A DNA stretch of 64,000 bases from an uncultured Shimia sp. (GCA_937897325.1 CALCOY010000015.1:124001-188000); one strand, 5' to 3'. Counted from the first letter of the stretch, positions 35,470 to 44,071 are shown. Notes: generated from the sequence alone by a model not told the origin. Numbers and translations are program-made.

Positions 35470-35945
35470 ACCGCGAGGACCAATTGCGGGCCATCTCCGC
35501 CCTGAGCGATCTGCGCGTCCGGCTGGCGAAGTCAAAGATGTTGGCATTGCAGTCAGTTGAAGACCAGCGGCAACGCCTTCTGGATCAGGAAAAGGCGGTG
35601 CACAAAGAATCCGACGAGGCGGCACGCCTCTATTTCAGCGCGCGGTTCCATGAATTGGACCGATCACGCGACGGTGCCGCGATTTTTCAAAGCATAGCGG
35701 CTGGCCATCGGGCTGCAGACCGCCTGGTGCATGAAACAGCCGCCCGTGTCGATCGTCTGGCAGAGCGGTGTCAGATGGCGACAGCCCATCGTAAAGACGC
35801 TGCCGCTGATGTCATCAGGGTTACGGCACGCCGGGATCTTTTTCAGCAGGTGGCAGAGGATGTCACGCGCGAAACCCGTGCGATGGATGAGACGGCGCTT
35901 GAGGAGGACACCCAAGACTGCCTGTGCGGAAGGAAGCAAAGATGA
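35466..35945 (+). CDS. sctO: Type III secretion stalk protein SctO (YscO-like)
   Basis: 159 residues predicted almost entirely helical and coiled-coil, with regular heptads and many Arg/Glu/Gln residues (EDQRQRLLDQEKAVHKESDE). It occupies the SctO slot between sctN and sctQ. The stalk links the ATPase to SctV. Primary sequence of this family is poorly conserved, so the call rests on length, coiled coil and position. It ends with a short Cys-containing tail. Confidence 0.75.
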   Translation: MNREDQLRAISALSDLRVRLAKSKMLALQSVEDQRQRLLDQEKAVHKESDEAARLYFSARFHELDRSRDGAAIFQSIAAGHRAADRLVHETAARVDRLAERCQMATAHRKDAAADVIRVTARRDLFQQVAEDVTRETRAMDETALEEDTQDCLCGRKQR

Positions 35946-36955
35946 GCCTGTACGAGGTGCTAAAGCCGGAGTTGGAAGACAGGTGTCTTGTTGAATGGCC
36001 CAATCTGCCGCGATTGGATCGCTCCGTGAAAGCGCTGCAAGCGCAGCTTGATGCGAATATCTACCACGCTGATATCCGTATCGGGTCAACCGATTGTCGC
36101 CTGACCGCCCCAATCGATTGTCCTGATCTTAACGGTTGCATCAGCGCTGAAATCCGCTTTGGTGAGCAGCGCCTGACTGCATGCCTGCCTGAGGATGCGA
36201 TTGACGCATTGCTTTCAGCACATGATGTTCGGGACGCTTGGAAGAGCTATGGCGCAAAGACGGCGGCGATGGTTCTGGAACACCTTCTTGCCCCGGTCAT
36301 GACGACGCTTGAAAGCCATCTGGACGCGCCTTTCCGTGTGGCGCGCATTATCGACCAACCGCTAGATGCGCCCAGTTTAGCGCTGGCGGTTGCATCAACG
36401 GTCGCGACTTACCACGTGGGCCTATCGGGCGATGACGCGCTGATCGCCCCGCTTATCCGACTGATGACGCCAGCAGACCAGCAAGACGCCCGCCTGACAT
36501 CTGAAACGCTGCGCTTTTCAATGTCTCTGACCGGGCCAAGCTTTCAGATGCCGCAATATGATCTGGACGCCCTCCGTCCCGGCGACGGTGTCTTTGTTGA
36601 GGGCGATTGGGCCCGTTTGCAACATCCACTGTTGATCATCAGCGGGCGCCTGTGCGCGTCAGCGAAGCAGCAGGAGGAGGGCTTTGTTCTGAAATCTGAC
36701 CTTGACCGCATTCAAACACCGGAGATTCCGATGACCGAGATAACTGACGTGTTGCCCGTCACCATCACGATTGAATTGGCGCAAACGACATTGCCACTGA
36801 CCGAGATACAGGATCTGCGCCAGGGCAGCGTCTTGCCATTTGCGGACGATCTGCCAACGAACGTTGCATTGACGGCCAATGGCCAACCCTTCGGGCGGGG
36901 CGATCTTGTGCGCATCGATGACAAGATCGCAATTCGCCTGACAGAGATTGCCTAA
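35942..36955 (+). CDS. sctQ: Type III secretion C-ring / sorting-platform protein SctQ
   Basis: 337 residues from the ATG at 35942, overlapping the sctO stop. The C-terminal SpoA domain covers about 265-337 (DVLPVTITIELAQTTLPLTEI, then GRGDLVRIDDKIAIRLTEI), with a second, weaker SpoA-like region upstream (FVEGDWARL). This is the SctQ layout. A separate internal start at 36731 would release the SpoA domain alone (annotated separately), as in Yersinia and Salmonella. Confidence 0.88.
   Translation: MSLYEVLKPELEDRCLVEWPNLPRLDRSVKALQAQLDANIYHADIRIGSTDCRLTAPIDCPDLNGCISAEIRFGEQRLTACLPEDAIDALLSAHDVRDAWKSYGAKTAAMVLEHLLAPVMTTLESHLDAPFRVARIIDQPLDAPSLALAVASTVATYHVGLSGDDALIAPLIRLMTPADQQDARLTSETLRFSMSLTGPSFQMPQYDLDALRPGDGVFVEGDWARLQHPLLIISGRLCASAKQQEEGFVLKSDLDRIQTPEIPMTEITDVLPVTITIELAQTTLPLTEIQDLRQGSVLPFADDLPTNVALTANGQPFGRGDLVRIDDKIAIRLTEIA
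36731..36955 (+). CDS. Predicted internal translation product of sctQ (SctQ-C, SpoA domain)
   Basis: An in-frame ATG at 36731 is preceded by GGAG (36721-36724) with a six-base spacer, a good ribosome site inside the coding region. It gives 74 residues covering exactly the C-terminal SpoA domain. In Yersinia (YscQ-C) and Salmonella (SpaO short form) such an internal product is known and forms a complex with full-length SctQ. Presence of the site is seen; expression is inferred. Confidence 0.55.
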   Translation: MTEITDVLPVTITIELAQTTLPLTEIQDLRQGSVLPFADDLPTNVALTANGQPFGRGDLVRIDDKIAIRLTEIA

Positions 36956-36959
36956 GATC

Positions 36960-37604
36960 ATGGAAACGATGACCACACCACTCATTTTCAGTTTCCTTGC
37001 GGGCTTCATGGTGCTTGCGGTGCTGACCTTGACGTCGTTCGTCAAACTTTCAGTGGTGTTCATGATCATCCGGCAGGCGTTGGGCCTGCAGCAGGTTCCG
37101 TCAAATATCGTTCTGATGGCGCTTGCCGGATTTACGGCAATCTTCATCTCCATGCCGGTATTTTCAGCGTCCCTGACAGCCCTCGCAGATGCCGGAGGGG
37201 ATACCTCCACGCCCGCCGACCTGATCCGCCTTTGGCAGATCGGTATCGCACCATTTCAGGGCTTCATCCTGGGCAATGTTGATGCAGAGCATCTCGAATT
37301 CTTTGTCATGATCTCGAATGATCTGTGGGAAGGGTCCGGGATGACGGGTTCGCGGGATGACTTCATCATTCAGGTCCCTGCCTTCATGATTTCAGAGCTG
37401 ACAGAAGCCTTTCGGATCGGCTTTCTGATCTACCTGCCTTTCGTCGCGATCGATCTTGCGGTGACGGCCATTCTGATGGCCTTGGGCATGCAGATGGTGC
37501 AACCCAACATCATCGCGACCCCCTTCAAGCTTCTGACATTTGTCTTTGTCGATGGATGGGCGCGCTTGGTCGAGGGGCTTGTCATGACCTACGGGAGCCC
37601 ATGA
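36960..37604 (+). CDS. sctR: Type III secretion export apparatus protein SctR
   Basis: 214 residues from the ATG at 36960 (a TTG at 36948 would overlap sctQ). The FliP/SctR family hallmarks are present: SFVKLSVVFMIIRQALGLQQVPSNIVLMALA and DSPAFMISEL-like VPAFMISELTEAFRIGF, with the LPFVAIDLAV segment. Five SctR subunits form the core of the export gate in the inner membrane. Sequence is strongly conserved and intact. Confidence 0.95.
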   Translation: METMTTPLIFSFLAGFMVLAVLTLTSFVKLSVVFMIIRQALGLQQVPSNIVLMALAGFTAIFISMPVFSASLTALADAGGDTSTPADLIRLWQIGIAPFQGFILGNVDAEHLEFFVMISNDLWEGSGMTGSRDDFIIQVPAFMISELTEAFRIGFLIYLPFVAIDLAVTAILMALGMQMVQPNIIATPFKLLTFVFVDGWARLVEGLVMTYGSP

Positions 37605-37870
37605 TGGAGACGGCATTTTCCTCCCTGCTGGTCACTTTCATGATAGATGTCGCGATCCTGGCCGGTGTCCCACTGGCCATTGCGACGCTGTCGGGCTTCG
37701 TCATCTCTTTTTTTCAGGCGGTCACGCAAATACAGGACCAGACCCTTTCTCAGACGGTGAAGATCACTGCCGTCGTCCTTGTGCTGCTGATCTTTGGTGT
37801 GCGCCTGTCCGGCCCTTTGATGACCTCGACAACACAGGTTTTCGAAGAATTTCACGTGCTGGCCAATTGA
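37604..37870 (+). CDS. sctS: Type III secretion export apparatus protein SctS
   Basis: 88 residues with two membrane helices. GGGAG at 37593-37597 is spaced six bases from the ATG at 37604 and only three from the ATG at 37601, so the second is preferred. The FliQ/SctS motif region (SFFQAVTQIQDQTLS between the helices) is present. Four SctS subunits pack around the SctR5-T1 core. Its start overlaps the sctR stop. Confidence 0.93.
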   Translation: METAFSSLLVTFMIDVAILAGVPLAIATLSGFVISFFQAVTQIQDQTLSQTVKITAVVLVLLIFGVRLSGPLMTSTTQVFEEFHVLAN

Positions 37871-37871
37871 C

Positions 37872-38684
37872 ATGGGTGAAGAGGTCATCCGATTGGTAAC
37901 CGGCTTCGGGATGGCAAAGGTCTATCCTGTGATGATACTCATTGCCCTACGCCCATTCGGTCTTTTGTTCGGCTTCCTGGCGATCACGTGGGCATTGAGA
38001 TCGGCGTTAATGCTGCGGCTTTCGATTGCCATCGCGCTTGCACTTCCCACCGCTTTCGTAAATCTGGACGAGGTGGAGGCTCTGATTGTTGCGCCCGACA
38101 TATTTCAACTCGCACCTCTCAGCCTGAAAGAGTTCGGGCTCGGCTATGCTTTGGGTTTGCTTGCCTCACTGCCCTTTTTCGCGTTGCAATATGCAGGGGC
38201 GATCACCGATGCCTTTCGGGGTGAGAACGACACTGGCATTCAGGATCCGATGGGGGGATCTCTCCACACTTTTTCGGTCGCGTATCTGGTCATCGGCTTT
38301 TTTGCATTCTTCAGTCTTGGTGGTTTCGAGGACCTAATCGAAAACCTGTATGCCAGCTATCGTGTCTGGCCCGTAAATCTCATTTTTCCAACGCTAAGCG
38401 GTGCCGCTGCCCTGATAACTGTCGACATCCTGACACGCACGCTGACAACTGCGATTGTCGTTTCCCTACCACTTCTGGGCATGCTTGTCGTGATCGAAGG
38501 TGCCGTGTCGGTTGCTGCGCGGCTGGGCCGTCGTTTCAACTTCTACGATATGGCTTTTCCGCTCAAGAACCTTGCAACAGTTGTGACCCTGCCGCTAACA
38601 GCTTGGTTGATTTGGTCCCTATCAGAGGCGCGGATCAGCGAAAGTGGCGAGGCGCTGCAAATCCTTGAAAGGTTCTTCGAATGA
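37872..38684 (+). CDS. sctT: Type III secretion export apparatus protein SctT
   Basis: 270 residues with about six membrane helices. The FliR/SctT features are present: ARPFGLLF-like RPFGLLFGFLAITW near the N-terminus, and a conserved GFALGLLASLPFF-type helix with GAITDAFRG. One SctT completes the SctR-S-T spiral. Stop and next start overlap (ATGA). Confidence 0.92.
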   Translation: MGEEVIRLVTGFGMAKVYPVMILIALRPFGLLFGFLAITWALRSALMLRLSIAIALALPTAFVNLDEVEALIVAPDIFQLAPLSLKEFGLGYALGLLASLPFFALQYAGAITDAFRGENDTGIQDPMGGSLHTFSVAYLVIGFFAFFSLGGFEDLIENLYASYRVWPVNLIFPTLSGAAALITVDILTRTLTTAIVVSLPLLGMLVVIEGAVSVAARLGRRFNFYDMAFPLKNLATVVTLPLTAWLIWSLSEARISESGEALQILERFFE

Positions 38685-39727
38685 GCGACGGAGGATCAGA
38701 AGCGAAAAAGCACGCGGCCTCGGACACTAAACTGCGCAAGCAGCGCGAAAAGGGGTCGGTTGCCAGCAGCGCGGAATCGTCGGGTTTTCTGGCATGCGCC
38801 TTGGGTCTTGCCTTGCTTGTCGGGACGGCTTCGTTGATCTGGACGCAGCTTCAGGACATGATCACGTCAAGCATCTATTTGATCGATATGCCTTTTGATG
38901 AGGCGCGAAATGTCAGCCTATTCGTGCTGGGACGGATGCTTCTATTTGCGATCCTGCCGATTCTGGCCCTCACCCTTCTTACGGCCTTTCTGACATCGCT
39001 GATCTACAACAAAGGCTTTGTTTTCGCCATGAAACCCGTAACACCTCAGCTAAAGCGCGTGTCCCCGCTTGGCGGTTTCAAGCGGATTTATGGCCGTCGT
39101 GGTCTGATGGAAACACCTGTCTCCGCGCTTCGCATATGTCTTTGGCTTGGTTTCGCGATCATTTTCGGTGTTTGGCCTTTCGTGGCCCTTTTGCAGCAAT
39201 CGACCTGCACTGGTGTCTGCATGATGGCCCAGATCCTGCCCATCGTTTCGATTCTGTCGGTGGGTGCCGTCGTGATTTTCCTGCTGTCGGCTGTGGTGGA
39301 TATGATCTTTCAGAAGAAGGTCTTTCTGCATGAGCAGCGCATGACCGATACCGAACAAAAGCGGGAACGCAAGGATCAGCATGGCTCTCCGGAGTTGCGT
39401 CAAGAGCGGCGGCGTCGGATGCGGGAAGCAAACACGCCGCAACGCGAGGCGAAAGCGAGCCGGGCGACGATGTGCTTTTTCTTCGACGATCAAGCCGTCG
39501 GAATTGAGTTTCGTCCACCGAAAGTGCCGCTGCCGTACGTCGTCAGCAAGGCCGAGACCCCTGCAGATGCCGATGCGATGCGAAAATCGCTCGAAGCTGC
39601 CGGTTGGCCAGTGAAAGAGGATCAGTTCCTGACCAAGGCCGGATTGGGCAGACCTTTGGGTGAACCTTTGGATGAAAGCGCCTACGCCGCCTTTATCGCG
39701 GCGGTTCAGGAAATGTTCGGCATGTGA
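38681..39727 (+). CDS. sctU: Type III secretion switch protein SctU lacking the NPTH autocleavage motif
   Basis: 348 residues. Four membrane helices lie within residues 25-215, after an N-terminal TKLRKQREKGSVASS segment (the family KxRxxREKGxVA motif). The cytoplasmic domain follows, but at the autocleavage position (near residues 263-270) it reads MCFFFDDQAVGIEFRPPKVPLPYVV instead of VVANPTH. The flanking sequence aligns well, so the motif is replaced rather than deleted. In characterised systems NPTH cleavage sets the substrate switch. The gene converges with the leftward hypothetical gene, overlapping by 22 bases. Confidence 0.9.
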   Translation: MSDGGSEAKKHAASDTKLRKQREKGSVASSAESSGFLACALGLALLVGTASLIWTQLQDMITSSIYLIDMPFDEARNVSLFVLGRMLLFAILPILALTLLTAFLTSLIYNKGFVFAMKPVTPQLKRVSPLGGFKRIYGRRGLMETPVSALRICLWLGFAIIFGVWPFVALLQQSTCTGVCMMAQILPIVSILSVGAVVIFLLSAVVDMIFQKKVFLHEQRMTDTEQKRERKDQHGSPELRQERRRRMREANTPQREAKASRATMCFFFDDQAVGIEFRPPKVPLPYVVSKAETPADADAMRKSLEAAGWPVKEDQFLTKAGLGRPLGEPLDESAYAAFIAAVQEMFGM

Positions 39728-40383
39728 GCGGCGCCGTCGTTTTTCGCGAGCGTCAATAGCAATGCCACCACTTCGTCCAAAGGGCAAAGCATCCCGTTTT
39801 CAGCGGCGATGATCGAGATTTCGTTTGCGAGAGCCTTGATCACCTCGTGCTTTACGGTTTCTTCAGGCAAATGGCTTGCAACGATGATCGCGCGGTTACG
39901 GCCCAACCCGCACCAAGTTGATCTTTGCGTATCATTTAGCGTGACGAAAACACTTTCGTTGCCGAGGATGATCTTAATCGGCTGGCCGCGTCCGGCGGCA
40001 AAAATGCGTGTTTCAAAAAGTCCCTCGGATCTGAGCTGTGAAAAGACTTGCCCCAGACGCTGCGCCTTGTCGGTGCGTTGGAGCATATGCGCAGCTGGCA
40101 TTTCGAGGGCCTGGGCAAGGCGTGTTCGACCGTCCGGGCTTCGCAAGCTTTCCCGGATTGTTTCGATCACGGCGGTTGCGGGGTGCTCTGTCGCATCATC
40201 AGAGCCCGTTGAGGTGCCGCTCATTCCGTCGTCGGTGGCAGGTCCGGGCGGCTTCTTGGTCGATCGTCCGACACGCCGACTGGTCGTGGGCGCGATGCCC
40301 TTCAAAAAAGCACCTGCGAACGGTCCATATTCGTCATCTGCATCCTGATACTCTGGCAACTCTTTGCTTACTCCGGCGGCCAT
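39706..40383 (-). CDS. Hypothetical protein at the end of the T3SS locus, possible secreted or regulatory protein
   Basis: 225 residues. Residues 1-75 are polar and probably disordered (Tyr/Asp-rich, then RRVGRSTKKPPGPATDD). The rest is a mixed alpha/beta domain (GQPIKIILGNESVFVTLND, then HEVIKALANEISIIAAENG). No family was recognised. Its N-terminus is unstructured, as in many secreted effectors, and palindrome site 4 lies about 85 bases upstream, like the other T3SS units. Effector, chaperone and regulator all remain possible. Confidence 0.6.
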   Translation of the reverse strand: MAAGVSKELPEYQDADDEYGPFAGAFLKGIAPTTSRRVGRSTKKPPGPATDDGMSGTSTGSDDATEHPATAVIETIRESLRSPDGRTRLAQALEMPAAHMLQRTDKAQRLGQVFSQLRSEGLFETRIFAAGRGQPIKIILGNESVFVTLNDTQRSTWCGLGRNRAIIVASHLPEETVKHEVIKALANEISIIAAENGMLCPLDEVVALLLTLAKNDGAAHMPNIS

Positions 40384-40465
40384 TCGGGCGCATTCCTTTA
40401 GAAAGTGAACATCGGATAGTCGAGCACAATTGGCAGACAGATTACATTGCGGGATCCACTTAAAT

Positions 40466-40478
40466 CGCTACGTAGATG
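40466..40478. promoter_or_regulatory. T3SS intergenic palindrome, site 4
   Basis: CGCTACGTAGATG includes CTACGTAG at 40468-40475, the same eight-base palindrome as sites 1 and 3. It is 85 bases before the start of the leftward hypothetical gene at 40383. Confidence 0.4.
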
Positions 40479-40541
40479 TCCCCGCAGGCTCGCGGCCCGT
40501 AGCATTTGCCATTTAGCGTTGCTGAGATTGGAGGGATGATC

Positions 40542-40632
40542 GAAACCGGTGCGGATACTCTATCGGTTACCCTGCCCCCACAATAAGAGACCTTACTCTC
40601 TACGGCCTGAAATTGACCGCCGCACCGGTTTC
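40542..40632. repeat. 91-bp element bounded by perfect 13-bp inverted repeats
   Basis: GAAACCGGTGCGG (40542-40554) and CCGCACCGGTTTC (40620-40632) are exact inverted copies separated by 65 bases. The interior carries a smaller imperfect dyad (AGAGACCTTACTCTCT). There is no reading frame. It could be a small non-autonomous transposable element, a repetitive extragenic palindrome, or a large RNA hairpin at the border of the T3SS locus. I did not see a second copy in the window. Confidence 0.5.
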
Positions 40633-40786
40633 TCGGTTCATCAAGTGTGCGGTCACTTTGCGGGCTGCTGGCGTGGGGCGCAATCGCGCCAAAGCCGAAT
40701 GCGCAAGATTTCACGGTATTATCACGCTGCTTAGACGATAGACGTCATTTCGGTGCGTTTTGTTGGCCCAGATATTGGGAAGGAGG

Positions 40787-42286
40787 TCACTTTAGAGATG
40801 TATAAAGCGTGATTGCCGCTTCTGATCCGTTGGCCCAAATCATCTTCAGCCAGTCGCTAAAGCCGTTCGCAAACACGTCGACATCTGCCAGATCCCCATA
40901 ATACTGCCTTTGCGCCAGCCATTTTTCGGGATCGGTCCGTGATGCCAGTGCGGTCTCTTGAAGGTCCTGCCAATGGGGATCATTTGCATCTATGTGGCTG
41001 CCGTCCTCACGCGTTCCGGCACACATTCGAGCCCAGAGCGCTTCGGTCAGTGCGAGACCCCCAAGGGATCCGCCTGCCAGCAATGCGTCACGGATGATCG
41101 GCACGACAAAGCCGGTGTGACGGGCGGATCCGTCAAAAGCGACCCGCCGGGTTGTGTCCATGATCGCGGCATTCGCAAACCGAGTTTCGATCAGCCGGAT
41201 GTATTGCTGTGGCGTCATGTCAGGGACGGGCGCCACATAGGGTGCGATCTCGGTCGTTTGCACTTTGCGGAAGAACCCGGCGATCACTGGGTGTCGCATA
41301 CATTCGGCAATCGTCGGGATCGACAAAAGCTCACCCGCATTGGCGATCACCTGATGGCCTGCATTAAGGATCCGGATTTTCATCGCTTCAAAATCATCCA
41401 CGGCATCGGTGAAGGTCGCGCCCACCAGATCCCAATCCGGCCGACCAGCGCAAAAATCATCTTCAATCACCCATTGGCGAAAATCCTCGTGGGTTACGGG
41501 AACTGGGTCGTCGATGCCCAAAGCCGCGGCGCGCGCCACTTCTCTTGGTCCGGTGGCAGGCACGATGCAGTCGACCATGGAGTTCGGGAATGCCGCGGTT
41601 GTGTCTATCCATCTGGCAAGATCGGGATCGGTCAGCCCAGCAAGCGACACAATGGTTTGTCGCAGTATTGCGCCGTTTCCCTGAAGGTTGTCACAGCTTT
41701 GGGCTGTGAAAGGTCTTTGACCGGCGGCCCGACGTGCTTTCAGGGCTGCGACCATCGCACCGAACGCGGTGCGTGGCGTTTCAGGATGTGCTACGTCATG
41801 CCGAATGTCGGGATGCCCGATATCAAGGCCCTTCGAGACCGGATCAATATAATAGCCGCCCTCTGTCACCGTCAGCGACACGATCCGAATAGCCGGATCC
41901 GACATGATCCGGATCAGGTTTCTGTTGTCTTCTTCGACTGGCAGGTAGTCGATCATGGACCCGATCACCTCGGCGGACATCCTTTCGGGATGAAGTTCGA
42001 TCAGAAGACTGAGGCAGTCCTGTGCAATCAGATGGTCGCGCATCCCGGCATCGTAGCTTCGGACCCCGGCGCCGATAATCGCCCAATCCTGTGCCGCGCC
42101 TTGCTGCATCAAACGGTGCAGGTACCAGGCCTGGTGCGCGCGGTGAAAATTGCCCAGTCCGATATGCACGATGCCGGGCCGCAAATCCGACCTGTCATAA
42201 TTCGGCCGGGAGATACCTGCTGGCAGGTCGCCAAGCGTCGCGGCTCCAAGTCTTACCCGCCCCCCTTTTTGCGCCAGATCATTCAT
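40787..42286 (-). CDS. mtlK: Mannitol 2-dehydrogenase (long-chain polyol dehydrogenase)
   Basis: 499 residues from the ATG at 42286; the open frame reaching 42490 is a shadow of the upstream gene. Family features are an N-terminal nucleotide-binding region (GIVHIGLGNFHRAHQAWY), the catalytic Lys/Asn region (AMKIRILNAGHQVIA) and SVTEGGYY-like LTVTEGGYY. It oxidises D-mannitol (and often D-arabinitol or sorbitol) with NAD. The start overlaps the stop of the short-chain dehydrogenase gene (TGATG). Last gene of the smo-type polyol operon. Confidence 0.92.
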   Translation of the reverse strand: MNDLAQKGGRVRLGAATLGDLPAGISRPNYDRSDLRPGIVHIGLGNFHRAHQAWYLHRLMQQGAAQDWAIIGAGVRSYDAGMRDHLIAQDCLSLLIELHPERMSAEVIGSMIDYLPVEEDNRNLIRIMSDPAIRIVSLTVTEGGYYIDPVSKGLDIGHPDIRHDVAHPETPRTAFGAMVAALKARRAAGQRPFTAQSCDNLQGNGAILRQTIVSLAGLTDPDLARWIDTTAAFPNSMVDCIVPATGPREVARAAALGIDDPVPVTHEDFRQWVIEDDFCAGRPDWDLVGATFTDAVDDFEAMKIRILNAGHQVIANAGELLSIPTIAECMRHPVIAGFFRKVQTTEIAPYVAPVPDMTPQQYIRLIETRFANAAIMDTTRRVAFDGSARHTGFVVPIIRDALLAGGSLGGLALTEALWARMCAGTREDGSHIDANDPHWQDLQETALASRTDPEKWLAQRQYYGDLADVDVFANGFSDWLKMIWANGSEAAITLYTSLK

Positions 42287-43059
42287 CAACTCATCCAGTT
42301 GCCACCGTCGACATTGTAGGTCTGCGCGACAATGTAGTCTGCTTCGTCCGAGGCCAGAAAGACTGCCATGCCCGTTAGGTCCTCGGCGCGGCCCATGCGC
42401 CCGTAAGGCACGGCTGCGCCGACTTCGCGCTTTTTCTGGCCGGGGGCCTTGTTTTCGTACTTGGCGAAGAAGGCGTCGACGCTGTCCCAATGCTCTCCGT
42501 CTACTACGCCCGGTGCGATTGCATTGACGTTTATGCCATATTTGATCAGGTTCAGACCCGCCGATTGCGTCAGGCTGATGACCGCTGCTTTGGAGGCGCA
42601 GTAGACTGCCACCAGAGGCTCACCCCGTCGGCCTGCCTGACTGGCCATATTGATTATCTTTCCGCCCGCGCCCCTGTCGATCATGTGCTTGGCGACGGCC
42701 TGCATGGTGAACAAAGCGCCAGAGACATTGATGTCGAATACGCGCTGATAATCGTCTCGTGTGATTTCGGTGATCGGCGCCGCTGTGAAGATGGCTGCAT
42801 TGTTGATCAGTATGTCGATCTGGCCAAGTGTTTGGGTCGTTTCAGCTACCCCCCGATCAATGCTGTCCTGCCGTGTGACATCCAATTCGACAGCCATGGC
42901 ATTTTGCCCCAGATCTGTGGCGCATGCCTTGGCGCGCGCGATGTCTATGTCGGCGAGCGCCACCCGCGCACCCTGGGCAAGATAGGCTTTTGCAAAGGCA
43001 AGTCCGATCCCGCGCGCGGCTCCGGTGATCAAGGCTGTTTTTCCAGCAAGGCGCGTCAT
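42286..43059 (-). CDS. smoS: Short-chain polyol (sorbitol / L-iditol 2-) dehydrogenase
   Basis: 257 residues of the classical SDR family: TGAARGIG cofactor motif (residues 12-19), NNAA (near 87), and the catalytic Ser plus YCASK (Tyr near 153, Lys 157). The order smoE-F-G-K-S-mtlK of Rhodobacter is reproduced exactly, supporting sorbitol or related polyols as substrate. Its ATG overlaps the smoK stop by four bases. Confidence 0.9.
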   Translation of the reverse strand: MTRLAGKTALITGAARGIGLAFAKAYLAQGARVALADIDIARAKACATDLGQNAMAVELDVTRQDSIDRGVAETTQTLGQIDILINNAAIFTAAPITEITRDDYQRVFDINVSGALFTMQAVAKHMIDRGAGGKIINMASQAGRRGEPLVAVYCASKAAVISLTQSAGLNLIKYGINVNAIAPGVVDGEHWDSVDAFFAKYENKAPGQKKREVGAAVPYGRMGRAEDLTGMAVFLASDEADYIVAQTYNVDGGNWMS

Positions 43060-44060
43060 GCAATCCGCAATCCTTGCATATCAAATCGATGAAGCACGTC
43101 ATCGCGCGGTGTCAGAAAGATCCTGTCGCCATGATGGAAATTCACCTCGCCACCAGCGCGAACGGTGATCGTGTCTGCAAGCCCTGTTTGATGCACGTGG
43201 AAAAAAGTGTCCGATCCAAGATGTTCGGATACACCGATAACCCCTTCCCAAAGTCCCCCTTCCTTTGAAACAGCAATATGTTCGGGCCGGATGCCTATGG
43301 TTTGTGCGTCGTGTTTTTTAGCTTCTGCGCCGGTGATGAAGTTCATTTTGGGTGATCCAATGAAACCGGCGACAAAAAGATTCCTTGGTGCCTTATATAG
43401 ATCCAGCGGGCTGCCGACCTGCTCGATATTGCCCGCCTTCAGGACAACAATTTTGTCGGCCATCGTCATCGCCTCGACCTGATCGTGCGTGACGTAAATC
43501 ATGGTGGTTTTGAGCCGCTCGTGCAGTTCGCTGATCTCCAGTCGCATACCAACCCGAAGGGCCGCATCAAGGTTGGACAAGGGCTCGTCAAACAGGAACG
43601 CCGCTGGTTCACGGACAATGGCCCGGCCGATGGCCACCCGCTGCCGCTGCCCGCCGGAAAGCTGGCCGGGCCGCCTGTCAAGATAGTCGGTCAGGTTCAA
43701 CACGGCCGCAGCCTGTTCGACCCTTTTGTCCTGCTCTGCCTTTTCAAGCTTTGCCATGCGCAGAGGGAAAGCGATGTTTTTGCGTACCGACATATGCGGA
43801 TAAAGCGCATAGGACTGGAACACCATGGCAAGGCCGCGCTTGGCCGGAGGGACCTCGGTCGCGTCCTGCCCGTCGATCTGGATCTGCCCGCTTGAGACGT
43901 CCTCTAGCCCGGCGATCAGGCGCAATAGGGTCGATTTTCCGCAACCCGATGGCCCGACGAATACGGTGAATTCGCCATCTTCGATGGTGAGATCCAGCGG
44001 CGGGATCACCTCGACATCGCCGAAGCGCTTGGTGATCTGGTTCAGTACGATGTGTCCCAT
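43056..44060 (-). CDS. smoK: Polyol ABC transporter ATP-binding protein
   Basis: 334 residues of the MalK/UgpC type. Walker [10 protein letters not shown], signature [14 protein letters not shown], Walker [13 protein letters not shown] and the switch His (YVTHDQVEA) are all intact. A C-terminal OB-type regulatory domain follows from about residue 235. It energises the SmoFG permease with SmoE as the binding protein. Confidence 0.95.
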   Translation of the reverse strand: MGHIVLNQITKRFGDVEVIPPLDLTIEDGEFTVFVGPSGCGKSTLLRLIAGLEDVSSGQIQIDGQDATEVPPAKRGLAMVFQSYALYPHMSVRKNIAFPLRMAKLEKAEQDKRVEQAAAVLNLTDYLDRRPGQLSGGQRQRVAIGRAIVREPAAFLFDEPLSNLDAALRVGMRLEISELHERLKTTMIYVTHDQVEAMTMADKIVVLKAGNIEQVGSPLDLYKAPRNLFVAGFIGSPKMNFITGAEAKKHDAQTIGIRPEHIAVSKEGGLWEGVIGVSEHLGSDTFFHVHQTGLADTITVRAGGEVNFHHGDRIFLTPRDDVLHRFDMQGLRIA

Positions 44061-44071
44061 ATCTTTGATCC

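Larger units (their letters stand above)
40384..40786. other. 403-bp intergenic region between the T3SS locus and the polyol operon
   Basis: No gene is supported; an 84-codon leftward frame at 40460-40714 has no ribosome site or protein-like composition. The region holds palindrome site 4 and a 91-bp element flanked by 13-bp inverted repeats, both annotated separately. Confidence 0.5.

Noticed and set aside
40958-42319. 453-codon rightward frame opposite mannitol dehydrogenase
   Set aside because: Antisense shadow of a clearly conserved enzyme gene, with Cys/His/Arg-rich composition.
42287-42490. N-terminal extension of mannitol dehydrogenase
   Set aside because: The added residues are Arg-rich shadow sequence over the conserved C-terminus of the short-chain dehydrogenase.
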